A stretch of DNA of 64,000 bases, taken from contig CM055313.2 in assembly GCA_029255685.2 (NCBI GenBank), positions 43,976,079 through 44,040,078 on the forward strand. Direction: 5' to 3'. Made by a program: the position numbers and the translations under genes. The notes under the pieces are model-generated. The model was given only the letters and a program-made list of their open reading frames with translations, was not told the origin of the DNA and did no database searches. How positions within the stretch are numbered: the first letter of the stretch is position 1; every line of letters begins with the position of its first letter. This document shows positions 11,586-22,752 of this stretch, in pieces. This DNA comes from Silene conica (Eukaryota; Streptophyta; Magnoliopsida; Caryophyllales; Caryophyllaceae).

Positions 11586-12401
11586 CTATCTCTTAGAAAT
11601 AAACTCCTTTTCTAAGAAGACAGCCACAGAAGACACAAACACTTTGTTTTCATGAGGTTTGTAGAAGTGGTAGCCACGTGAGGTGGTTGGATAACCAACA
11701 AATATGCATTTTTCGGATCTTGGTGCGAGTTTGTCATCGTTCTTAGACTTGACATAAGAATCGCATCCCCATATCTTTATATAAGATAAGTTAGGAACCT
11801 TTCCTTTCCACATCTCATATGGAGTCTTATCGGTCGCTTTCGTTGGACTATTGTTCAACGATTTGATGGCTGTGAGGATCGCAAATCCCCAAAATGAATT
11901 AGGTAAATCAGTTTGGCTCATCATTGATCGGACCATATCCAATAAGGTTCGATTCCTCCTTTCTGCCACACCATTAAGTTGTGGTGTTCCTGGAGGTGAA
12001 AGTTGTGACACAATGCCACATTCTTTCAGATGTGAATCAAATTCATTGCTAAGATATACACCACCATGATCTGATCGTAGTGTCTTAATCTTTCTGTCGA
12101 GTTGGTTTTCTACTTCATTTTGAAATTCTTTAAATTTCTTGAAGGCTTCACTCTTATGCTTCATTAAGTAGATATACCCATACCTACTTAAATCATCGGT
12201 GAAGGTAATGAAATAGTCATAATTGCCTCTAGCGGTGATTGTTAGTGGTCCGCATACATCCGTATGTATGAGTCCCAATAATTCACTAGCTCGTGTCCCT
12301 TTACCACTAAAGGGGTTACGAGTCATCTTTCCTAGAAGGCAAGCTTCGCATGTACCATAAGATTCATATTCAAATGGTTTAATTATATTGGTCTTTACCA
12401 A
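11586..12401 (-). pseudogene. C1 integrase
   Basis: Contains the CEACLLGK end of the zinc-binding domain, then the retroviral integrase core with D48, D111 and E147 of this 271-residue frame (HTDVCG, RSDHGG, GVAERRN): a D-X62-D-X35-E pattern identical in spacing to C3. This enzyme joins cDNA to target DNA. The start is a frame break, not a true initiation site: a 1-nt shift near 12400 separates it from the upstream zinc-binding His residues. It ends at an in-frame TAG after the FLEKEFISKR segment. Confidence 0.9.
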
Positions 12402-12805
12402 TTTTTAATGCGATTTTCATTTATGTGACCAAGTCGACAATGCCAAACATACGATTCATTTGGATCACTTGTTTTAATCCTTTTGTTATTAACGTTGTAG
12501 ACATTCTTAGACGAGTCGGAAGTTTCCAAAACATAGATTCCATTAATTGAATTGGCACGGCCAACTACCATGTCATTCTTAGAAATTACACAACAATTGT
12601 CTTTAATGGAAAAATTATATCCCTCAATGTCTAATATTGCAACAGAAATAATGTTTTTGGAAAGAGACGGTACAAAATAACAATTATTAAGTTTTAGCTC
12701 GTATCCACTCGTCAAGGCAAGAGTGCAAGTTCCTTTAGAAGTGGCCGCTACCCGAGCTCCATTTCCAAGTCGGAGATCCATATCACCCTTGTCCACCTTC
12801 TCCAC
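12395..12805 (-). pseudogene. C1 protease C-terminus and integrase zinc-binding region
   Basis: Carries LRLGNGARVAA and YFVPSLSKNIISV, which follow the protease active site in Copia polyproteins, then YVWHCRLGHINENR with the two His residues of the integrase HHCC domain. It runs out of frame at 12395, overlapping the integrase frame by a few bases, as expected of an indel. A TAG at about 12815 separates it from the protease active-site segment. Confidence 0.85.
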
Positions 12806-12817
12806 TTCTCTTAAACC

Positions 12818-13321
12818 CTACAAACGATTACAAAGGTGAGAACCACATCCGGTATCCAATACCCATGATGTGTTGGATGTAAAATTAATGTCAATAACAA
12901 ATATTTCAGATTTGGAATTACCTAACGGAATCACAAGACCTTCTTGGATATGACGTAAGTACTTGGGGCAATTCCTCCTCCAATGGCCCATGACACTACA
13001 ATAGTGGCACCGTCCTTTTTCTAACTTTCTCTTCTTTTTCTTAGTCTTTGCAAGACCTTTCTTGCTAGAACTCCCACTAGCTTCATCATAAGCCCTTTCT
13101 TTCAAGTACAAGGCATCCAATTCTTCATTTAGCTCATCTATATAAGCCGTGTCAAGAAGTGGTCCCCTTTTGGGAGGTGGGAAAGAAGTAATAAAGTTAA
13201 CATTGCCATCCGGACCCGTTCCGAAATGAACTTCTCTATTAGTATCAATGTTGTTTGGGTTGCAAATATCGTCGAAAACATTGTGACAAGAATCAATAGT
13301 GATAGGTTTGAATGAATCCAT
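12818..13321 (-). pseudogene. C1 Gag C-terminus (zinc knuckle) and protease start, capsid missing
   Basis: 167 residues. A lysine-rich stretch (about 87-103) leads to the nucleocapsid zinc knuckle C105-X2-C108-X4-H113-X4-C118, then the protease motif VLDTGCGSH (D156-T-G). It stops at a TAG where C3 has Gln. The first 85 or so residues do not resemble the roughly 250-residue capsid region present in C2 and C3, and no capsid-like frame is visible up to the primer site. Confidence 0.85.
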
Positions 13322-15103
13322 TGCGATAAAATAACTACAAAAACGGAAACGAAGGAAAATTAACGTTCATCATTTTAATACTTGTTAAACATTTTAAACA
13401 AGTTAAGTATTTACTTAACAATCTCTTACACAATTAAGTAAATAAACCCGAGACCCAAACCCATACTAATCCGGTCACGGTGTAGCCGATTCAACCCGTA
13501 TTGGTATAATTTGGTGGATTAACCCTTTAATCGGTTCTACTCTTAGAACTCTCGGTCGACAATTTTCTTACAATTATCTTTAGCCCGAACTTATTGCAAC
13601 TACGGTTACGAATACTTTCGTTGAGATCGACCAAATTTCAAGGTGTAATCCTCATTACCCCACTTACCCAACGTGACAATTTTAGTACCCCGGTTTAGCC
13701 GAGCCTACATTTTTGTGAAGAAGGGATTCATGGGTCTACACTCTTTGGTAAGGCTAAGTCTCAATATTTTAAATGTAAGAGATCTTATCAATTATTATCT
13801 ATCTCCTTTTAAGTGAACTAATTAGGTGAATTATCAATAATAAAATGATACGTTGAAGACCCGATACTCGATATGCATGACATGTTAATGGCGATTTGGC
13901 TATGCATGCAACATATGAAAACAAAATAAAGCAAACGATAAATTCCTAGTATGGCCTTTTCTAGAAAAGAAATAATAAAAGTACAAATTCGGAAACCAAC
14001 TCCTTTGGTCCCTTGATCTTGACGAGGCACGCAAATCGAGGCAAACACCGTCTTGATCGGAACTCCTTTCCAAATGGCACCGTCTTCAAGGTTCTCCGGA
14101 AATTACAAGAATTACAACTTTTCTAGTCTACTTTATACATTATAAAATAGAAATAAATTACAATTGGGTGATACGAGATCACAAAATTACAACCGAATCG
14201 GTAACCCCTTACATTACGGGAAATACCGATTTAAAAACTAAGGCCATACTAGAATAATTACAAGATTCAAAATAATGCAATATAATATGACATTCATAAG
14301 GAAAAACGCAGCAATATATATATGTTATGAATATGTTCATTTTAATGCCAAATCGCCCTAATAACTTATTATGTCGAAATTAACCCGGTTTTATGAGATT
14401 TTAGCATTTTTAACTCTTTTAAAATGCATAAATTAAAACATAAACAAACTTATGTTCTAAATAATATCCTAACACATTTTAGGATTAAAAAATAGTCATA
14501 AATAATTTTGATAATAATTAACACTTTAATTATATATATATTGTTCATAATGCCTTAAAATGCATAACATTTACGAATTAAATCCAAACAATTATAAAAT
14601 TTCGAAATTTTGGATTTTTATTTTCACTAACATTCTGAAAATATTACTTTAATATTTATAATGTAAAATTTTGGTCACGGTTTTTCGAAGATCTACTCGA
14701 AATATCACATATTTATGGCCAAAATTACCTCTTAATACGGTTTTAACTAATAAAATCGTAAAACATGCTATACAAAATCATATTGTACCAAATTTTACAT
14801 ACATTAAGTAAAATAAGCATGTGAGGTCGTGTGAAAATTACAAGGCTAGAAACATTTTCTTTCTATTTTAATCATTTAACTCGAATTTTCTCATAAAATA
14901 CATATTAAACGATTAAAATCTATATTATGAACAATATTTTAAATCTCATAAATTATAAATATAACCTAAAGACATTTTAGGACCAGATTTAATTAACATG
15001 CCAAAAGTCGAGTGATATACATATGAGTCTTTAAATATATAGTTTTGTTTTAAGTCTCAAAACTCGGAAAAACTAAAAACCGATTAAGCATGCAACAACA
15101 CTC
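13322..15103 (-). other. C1 5' leader, non-coding, with nested long-range stems
   Basis: AT-rich leader between primer site and Gag. Two nested perfect inverted repeats: outer GGCGATTTGGC (13890-13900) with GCCAAATCGCC (14347-14357), inner CTAGTATGGCCTT (13946-13958) with AAGGCCATACTAG (14240-14252). Equivalent pairs at matching positions occur in C2 and C3. No supported ORF. Confidence 0.75.
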
Positions 15104-15115
15104 GCTCTGATACCA
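15104..15115 (-). promoter_or_regulatory. C1 primer-binding site
   Basis: GCTCTGATACCA on plus is the complement of the tRNA-Met primer site TGGTATCAGAGC. It lies 2 nt from the LTR starting at 15118. Confidence 0.95.
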
Positions 15116-15117
15116 AT

Positions 15118-16264
15118 TGCTAGGTTTATATACCTATTTAGTCATACTAATATAATTATCTTATAATTAGTTGATCTTATGCATACTTAACAAAATATAT
15201 GTCGAGATATATGAGGAAGAATAAGCTCCCTTACATTGCTAATCTCGGCTAATATACGGCACAAGTGAAGTCACCTTCTTCACTTGTTCTTGAGCTTATC
15301 ACACGGATGATCCTCCTTGAACCTTCAAAGAGATGGCCTCCAAAAGATGAACACCGAGACACACTACTCTCAACTATTTGTATGTTATTATGCTAGAATG
15401 AACACACAAACTCTCTAGATAGTATAAGGAGGGACACGGTTTTAGGGTTAGAAAATAGGAATTATTTTTCTTTCCTTCTTTTGTTCTCTCTAAACAAAAC
15501 CCTAATGCAAAGTGTGAATGAATGAATGAATCAAAAGAGGGAACAAAACTCTCTTTTGTTCTCTTCTTTGGGACGGCCGAGAGCCATGGGTTGAGTGCCC
15601 AATGGTTGGCACCTCTACATTACACAATGTCTCCCATGCTCACTCTTACAATAAATGCATGTCTTACTTATGTTCCTAACACATCTTATGTAATGTTGTA
15701 TGTTTGTGAGTGTGTGACATATCACACGGTCCACTTAAACAAACGGACCCTATACAACATTAGCTAGGACAACTTTGCATAAGTAATTCGTAGTTTAACT
15801 TTTAAACTCTTTATCGTAAATTATAAGTAATTTAATCAATTACTTATAATATATTTAGTTACTACAACAATTGTAGTTTTAATTAATTCATTCAACCAAC
15901 TTTACGTTTCATAAACATGTAAATAATAGTGATGACATTTCGATCACTAAAACAATTTATAATCTTATTATAAATTTTCTCCTTATATTAATCATAATCT
16001 AGAAATGATCTAACTCGTATCATATACAGTTATTTTATTTATTATTGAGAGAGTTGTCCTAAAGGTGTGACCTAAAGGGATCAACTGGTCACCACCGTCA
16101 TTACGACAGTAATGTCAAACTCTAGCAAGCCAATCATTACCAATTAATGTTGACTAGTTGACTTATGATAAAGAATCATCCCATGAATATTCTTTTATAG
16201 AGATTTGTCAATTTAATATATAATTGACGTGATCACATTATTGTCGAGGACACTTACTCCAACA
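15118..16264 (-). repeat. C1 5' LTR
   Basis: 1147 bp, TGCTAGG...CCAACA, followed by TSD aatgg. It is next to the primer site, so it is the 5' LTR of this minus-strand element and would carry the promoter. Confidence 0.95.
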
Positions 16265-18043
16265 AATGGTACTTCCAAATCTACAATTACCACTTACACA
16301 CCGACCCATCCCACATGGAACTCTCAAGACGGTACACTATCAAACATCGCCCAGACATTATTCTCACCAACTCTCTCAACAAAATCCTGGCAACGCAGAA
16401 CCAAGCATTCCTCAAGGCATGTATCTCTACCGCAAGAACAGATCGATCTCGCCACTATTCTAAATGAAAAGGAATAAGGCTCACAGAAGAGGAGATGAGA
16501 TGCGAACTTCAGGGATAAACACGACACAGGTCTCGAGAGAGACAAACGGAAGTTGGCTCGAGGGACAACAAGATGACAAGGTAAGGAACTTTAGGCTACG
16601 GACCTCAATCAAAGTTGAAGCCAAGAGCAGAAGGAGAAGCAAAGGAGAAGAAAGGAGAGAAGCGGCGTGAAAGGAACGATTGCGGAATCTTCCAAGGTGC
16701 GGGTCTCTCACTATTCTCATGGGGTCCTCACTTCTTACTTTCCAAATCAAGTTATTTAATTATCGATTCTCATGAACAATTCCTCTAATGATTTATATAC
16801 CCTAATCTTCCAAACTTTAAACGGTATCATCATTACAACTACCTATTCCCAAAAGTTGGAGATGTCTCATCTCTGCTAGTCCCTCAAATGACAATTCAAT
16901 AACACTTTCAGGTCATCACCACTATATGCTATATCCACTTTACTTACCTCACTGTCCACAAGTTAACAATTTTTAACCATCAAGTTTCTGAACTTCCATC
17001 TCACAATAAAATACTTCATTCCATCCACATACTGGTGGTGCAACCTCAAATTTCTCTTTAGTTTTTCAATAAATAAACACTAAGTTTTTTTTCTTTTTTT
17101 CTAAGCAACCTAGGGTCACATAGTGATTCACTTCCTCTTAGCTTAAGTCAACCTCTTCGAGTATTCCACTATTATAGCAAATAATTCGTATTCCTCAACA
17201 ACGAGCCTTTCTCAGCTCAATCACTCACCTAAGTCAAGTGATACTAACTCACTTCATCATCCACTCATCATCATTAGCATCTTAAGCCTATTCTTTCATG
17301 TTGCTCTATAACCTCAAGTATCTTATCTAACTCCTTAAACAGTACTCTTCAATCCACATATTTTCACGATCTAAGCATGGTTCTCAGGATTAAGTTCCAC
17401 CGAATACTAAGTAAACAACTGAGCCTTCAAGCAAGTATCCTATCACTCACTTTCACTCTCCCAATTGGATAGACAACTAGACCCTTGAATCACCAACACA
17501 TGTCTCTCGATACCTTTTAAGTTATTCCTCAAATAACAATATTTCTCATAACACAGTTTACGGTTATCCTAAGACTAGTTCCTCCAAATCCAATAAAATG
17601 GAAGTTGACCTAGAGGGCACCTTAAGAAAGCAAGCAACAAGGTTAAGCTGAAAAGATATGAAGATCTGTTCAAGCAAGATAGAAAAATATTCTAAAAGAA
17701 GGATGTGCATCCAGAGTTATCAAAGAAGGTGATGCACAAAGAAAGATGAACATCTTCAAGGTTCAGAAGCATTCTCCAACGGTAGCACAAATCTTCTATC
17801 TTCGGTAGAAACTCCGGTCTTGATCGCCAAACGGATACGTCTACGGTTCGTCGATTGGAAGGCAATAAAGTATTATCAAGGACAATCAACAAACACGTTA
17901 GAACCTAATAAAAACAATCAGAAAACAGACTACAATTTAAGTCCTTAAATCTACCCCATCTCTCATTCATTATTCAATCATATGGTCAAGTTAAGGTTGG
18001 GGTTACATGAGTGCGTCGGGAGCGATAACGCTCTGATACCAAT
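16265..18043 (-). mobile_element. Element A interior, 5' part, non-coding
   Basis: Continues A after C1 (TSD aatgg at 16265-16269) up to the A primer site at 18030-18041. There are many short overlapping ORFs between 16229 and 16750 and one at 17692-17892, but no gag, protease or pol motif on either strand. Confidence 0.7.
18030..18041 (-). promoter_or_regulatory. Element A primer-binding site
   Basis: GCTCTGATACCA on plus (tRNA-Met type), 2 nt from the LTR beginning at 18044. It fixes A on the minus strand. Confidence 0.95.
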
Positions 18044-18159
18044 TGTAAAACCCCTCGCGAAAGCGGAAATAATAAACATACAAAGTGCCAAAAATGCAGC
18101 GGAATTAAAACTATTTAACATACTAACATGCGAGGTGAATTAAAACTGAAACTGAAGGT

Positions 18160-18231
<72 letters not shown>

Positions 18232-21218
18232 CAGCCTGAGATGGCACATCCCTACAGGCACTCAAAACTGCAATGTAAACTAAGTCTAGCTAACGTAAAC
18301 GTGTAAGTCAATCGATGAATAGGATCATCGCTCGCTAGCTCCATGCAACCCTCTGCCAACCACCTGTCATGTACCTACATACATGTAAACATGTACGCCA
18401 CAATCAGTGGGGAGTGACTAGAGTTCTCCTGGCCACCTTTTGTAACGACACGTAACACATAAATACAAACAGAATACTCCAGCGTATATAAACATGTGAA
18501 GTATATCAAATCTCAATAACTGATCTCATACTATCATGCAATCACTAATGCACGACTCTCAACCAACTTCGGAAACTATTTGGAAGGAGAGCCGGTTTCC
18601 CTACCGGTTGCCCGGTCGGGGGGTCTTTCAGTCCAAACCATTTACGAAACTGACTAAAGAGTCATCCAATGCCTTGGATGAACAATATCAAAGTCGAAGT
18701 ATCATACTCATCAATATCAACCTCTATATCTGACACTGTACCAACTCTAGGCATGCAGATAAAAACTCAGCAAGTATAAGGTTCAGCGGTCAACCTAAGA
18801 CATAACCTACATACCAATCATTCAGCAAGTATAAAGGTTCAACGGTCAACTTAAGACATAACCTAAATACCAATCATTCAGCAAGTATAAAGGTTCAGCG
18901 GTCAACTTAAGACATAACCTAAATACCAAATTCACAAGCAAGGACTCAGAGGCCAACTTAAGGCATAGACCTGCCAATCAGCAAGACACTAGACTCAGAG
19001 GCCAACTTAAGGCATAGACTAGCATCCAAAAGTAAAGGACTCAGAAGCCAGCTTAAGGCATGTCCCTTCACCACATCACAAGATACTAAACTCAGAGGCC
19101 AGCTTAAGGCATGTTCTAGCATCAAACATCTGCACTCCGGGTGAGGTGTTACGACCTAAATGCCCCGTTGTGCAGCTGCTCTACTCGTCAGACTCAGAGG
19201 CCAACTTAAGGCATGTTCCAACGCGATCATAATCAAACATGTCTGGGCTTAGAGGCCAGCTTAAGGCATATCCCAGACACGACAACCATACACATATAGG
19301 GCTCAGAGGCCAGCTTAAGGCATATCCCCATATATGATAACAAGCTCACGTATTAAGCTCAGAGGCCAGCTTAAGGCATACCTTAATACGCATCATTACA
19401 AAATCATCCAAATATAGAAACTAATCTATAGTTCTACTTTCCTATACCTCTAATCAACACTTAATTGACCCCGGGAACTAAGTTGAGGGAGAGCCGGTTT
19501 CCCTTTCGGTTACCCGACCGGGAGGTCTCTATCCTCTCTCCATTCCCGAACCCAATATAGTGTCGCCCATCCTCTGGGGACCTCAAACACACATGAGCAA
19601 GTGATAACCAAATTCAACAACAATTATGACCAAACTACGACTTTCCTTCCACAAGTCTAAGGGTCATTAAACACCTAACCAGGTCTACTAGGTCTCTTAC
19701 AAACCTAGGATAAGATTGACTTAAGAAGAGAAACAACATTCTAAACCTTGTTTACTAACTACCCATTACCAATAAATGAATATCAACTTTAGCTAATTAA
19801 CAACGTCCTAAAACGTTGCTTGCTAACTACCCATTAACCATGACCTTGAACATCACAACCTATAATCTTAAGCATACTAAACAACTTAAGAAGTAACTTT
19901 ACAATGAACGATTGGAAAGGATTAACATGAGGAAATTTGCTAATCACTTGGTCACACTTTACTTAGCCTAAACATACATTCTAAACCAAGTAAATATATA
20001 CATAAACATCACTTAAACATCACTTAAACAATTGGGAAACAAGTACCCAAAACAATCACGAAAACAATTGAACAATTGAAAGCTACAGCGGTTGTTGCGC
20101 AGCCTGCGCAATGGGGTGCGCAGCTGCGCCTGAATTACGCAGCCTGCGCAGGGAGGTGCGCAGCCTGCGCCTGAACACGCACCAGGACTGTTCAGAAAAT
20201 TCCTGAAATTCGCCATTTCAATCCAACTTTCGACAAATGATTTTACACTATTATTTCAAGCCATAAATCTATCCTACCAGCACATATAATCCCATAACAA
20301 TCCCAAATATACATCAAACATGATTATTGAATAATCAAAACACAATTTATGAACAATCTTTGTATTCGTCTTAAGAATATGAAATCTGAAAAATGAGTAA
20401 ACAATCATATGAATACCAAACTAAACATGTGAATGTCTCTAAAAATCAAACCTAACATGCTTCTAAGTCCTAAACAACAACAAACATCATCACAATCAGA
20501 AACTTTTATCATAAACACCAAGAACATGTTATTTTAACAATAAGGCCGAGTTTCTCATTATCGTCACCTTATAAATTCTTAAACCAACATGAATCCGACT
20601 CCAAGCTACTCCTTTTGTCCAAGTCCGCGCTAGAAACACAACAAACATCCGTAAACCTCGAAAAACGTGACCTTAGGGTCACGGGCAGAATATAAGACGA
20701 AATAATTTTGGGTAAAAACTTACCTAGAAAGATGGAGGGCGAGAAGAGGAATCCGTGGCCGCGAAAATCGTCTCAATCGGATAAGAAATGAAGATTTTAT
20801 GAGAGTTTTAAGGTTTGGAGGAGAAACTCAAATGGTGTTTGTTACAAATCTGAAAAATGAAAATGAAGGAGGGAGGTAGAAGATGGAGGGGTTAGGGTTT
20901 TGTGAGGAAAAATAGAGAAAATGGGTCCATTAGCAAGTTAGATCCATAAGACAAGTTTTAAGACGGTTTAAGCTAAGAACATCGACTTAAGGTAACTACA
21001 AACTTAAGACGATATAAATATTTCCGGACTATGAAATTAAATTTCTAAGACGTAAATTACGCAATTAAATAAAATATTATTTAAATCCTTTTAAACATTT
21101 TCACATAAACTAATCGGTTATTTGAATGAAATACCAAGAATTACGAAATATAAATTATTTCTCGAACTTGAACTTAAAATCTTTAAACTTCCAAGTCTCG
21201 AAATATTGGGATGTTACA
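18044..21218 (-). repeat. Element A 5' LTR
   Basis: 3175 bp, near-identical to 2671-5784. The extra length is mainly an expanded AT dinucleotide tract (about 18162-18227) where the partner has only a few AT units. It contains the same hairpin array (18760-19390), GC palindrome cluster (20097-20170) and candidate leader intron (20630-20723). ORFs at 18536 and 20013 are copies of those in the other LTR and are not called. Confidence 0.9.
18162..18227. repeat. (AT)n microsatellite
   Basis: A pure AT run of about 33 units in the A 5' LTR. The matching place in the 3' LTR (about 2786-2802) has only a handful, so it grew after insertion or its length is an assembly estimate. Confidence 0.9.
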
Positions 21219-21461
21219 ATATTTAAGTCGTAATTATATATTTAAATTTTAAATTTGTTATATTATTATATAAGTGCTAATAATTTTATATTTTTATAAT
21301 TAATTTAATTAATATTTATCAATATTTAATTAATTACATAATTAATTAGTATAAATAATTTCTACGTATTCATTTATTTTAAGTTACGAGTTAAGAGCGG
21401 GATACTACCTCGAGATGCGTGATGGGTTATTTGTCTCGGGTTATATAAGATGTGTGTTGGG
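21219..21461 (+). other. AT-rich segment between A and C2, probably start of B 3' LTR
   Basis: Very AT-rich in its first 150 bp, then mixed sequence ending in gtgtgttggg. Adding this length to 30346-32678 gives about 2.58 kb, close to the length of other B LTRs here, so it may be the 5' end of the B 3' LTR. A clear TG start is not visible. No gene. Confidence 0.4.
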
Positions 21462-22752
21462 TGTTGGAAACTAGGTTCCTTATTTTATACTCAAATCTAA
21501 TATGAGTTTTGTTTCTTTAAGTTTAGTCATAAAAACTTAAATAGATCTTATGCATGCATGATGATATCATAAGATGTAATGGTCCTTACATTGGTTTTAG
21601 AAGGTTTATACTCAATAATCACCTATTATATGAGTCTTCAAGCCACCGAAATACCCTTAAACGATCTAAGAAAAATCGTCTCCAAAAGATACGTATCAAG
21701 GACCCGATCTCAAACCAACACAATTTTTGTTACTAGAAAAAAAATGCATTAGTAAACTAGAAATATTAATAATATTACCCTTAATATTATTAGTATTGGA
21801 AATAATTAATTTTCTTAGAAAACTATTTTACTAAAGAAAATGGAGAGAATAAGTTGTAGTATGTGTATGTGTGTAAGCATCAACTTCACTCTCTTTGTCA
21901 AGTGAGTAGTGTGGTGTATTTAAGAGCAAAATATGCTCACAATTGTGAGCACATGGCCGGCCCTCTCACCCACATAAGGCCAATGCATGGCTTCTTCCTC
22001 TTACACAAAAGCTCATAAGATGCCTTACACCTAAGGCTAGGTATGTAAGCTTTTTTCATGATGTGTAAGAGTAGTCTTACAATATCACAACGACACACTA
22101 CCTCACTAACCCACATTACACGGTTAAAAGAGTGCAAAATGGACTCCATTTTATCTTTGTCAATTGTGTTAATTTGTAACATGTCACACATGTTTCATAA
22201 CACATGACCCAATTTGTTAATTGTGCAATTTTAACTATTTAAAATTCATAATTTACAAATTTATTACATTTAAATAATTTCACTAATAATTTCGAAATTA
22301 TTATTGTATAAAAATGTAATGTCATAATTTAATTACAACTCTTTGTAATTTTATGATCAATCGTGTTCATTCTCAATTTAATCGTTTCCCAAACGAATAA
22401 ATAAAAACCGAGTAATAAAACCATTTTATTACTTTGACTATTATTATTATAATCCTATTATAAAAATATTCGTCATACAAAATTATTTCCAAAATTTCCA
22501 GTTATTAATTAATTTGTATCCAATACAATATTAATTAATTATTCCATTGAGACGGAATTCCCTAAAGATATGACCTTAAGGGATCAACTGATCACCACCA
22601 TCATATGACGATAATGTCAAACTCTAGACAGCCAATCATTATCGATAAATGTTGATCAGTCGACTTTAAAAGAGTAACACTCCCAGTTGTGTTTCATCCA
22701 AATGAGTTTTAATTACGTCAACACACTATTGTCGAGGACACTTCCTCCAACA
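21462..22752 (-). repeat. C2 3' LTR
   Basis: TGTTGGAAACTAGG...CTCCAACA. The ORFs at 21554 and 21937 recur in the partner LTR and have no recognisable domain. Confidence 0.95.

Larger units (their letters stand above)
7315..16264 (-). mobile_element. Copia element C1 (inactive), with nested TRIM
   Basis: Full-length Copia element on minus. Two 1147-bp LTRs (7315-8461, 15118-16264) with about ten differences by eye, TSD aatgg (7310-7314 and 16265-16269), primer site 15104-15115 and polypurine tract CTCCCACTTG just after 8461. The coding order on minus is zinc knuckle, protease, integrase, RT, RNase H, as in Copia. It is dead: two in-frame TAG stops, one TGA, a frameshift near 12400 and a TRIM inside RT. 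The N-terminal capsid part of Gag is not found. Confidence 0.95.
2671..21218 (-). mobile_element. Element A: LARD-like LTR retrotransposon with nested C1
   Basis: Minus-strand element with LTRs of 3114 bp (2671-5784) and 3175 bp (18044-21218). The primer site lies left of the right LTR (18030-18041) and a purine-rich tract on the minus strand lies right of the left LTR (5785-5805). Without nested C1, its own interior is about 3.3 kb and shows no gag or pol domain. Long LTRs around a non-coding interior fit a large retrotransposon derivative (LARD) moved by another element's proteins; the TGTAACATCCC ends resemble Ty3-type families (weak inference). The flanks acctt (2666-2670) and atatt (21219-21223) do not form a convincing TSD. 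Confidence 0.8.

Noticed and set aside
16229..16750. Several overlapping ORFs of 65-89 residues
   Set aside because: On both strands, overlapping, no motif, inside the non-coding A interior.
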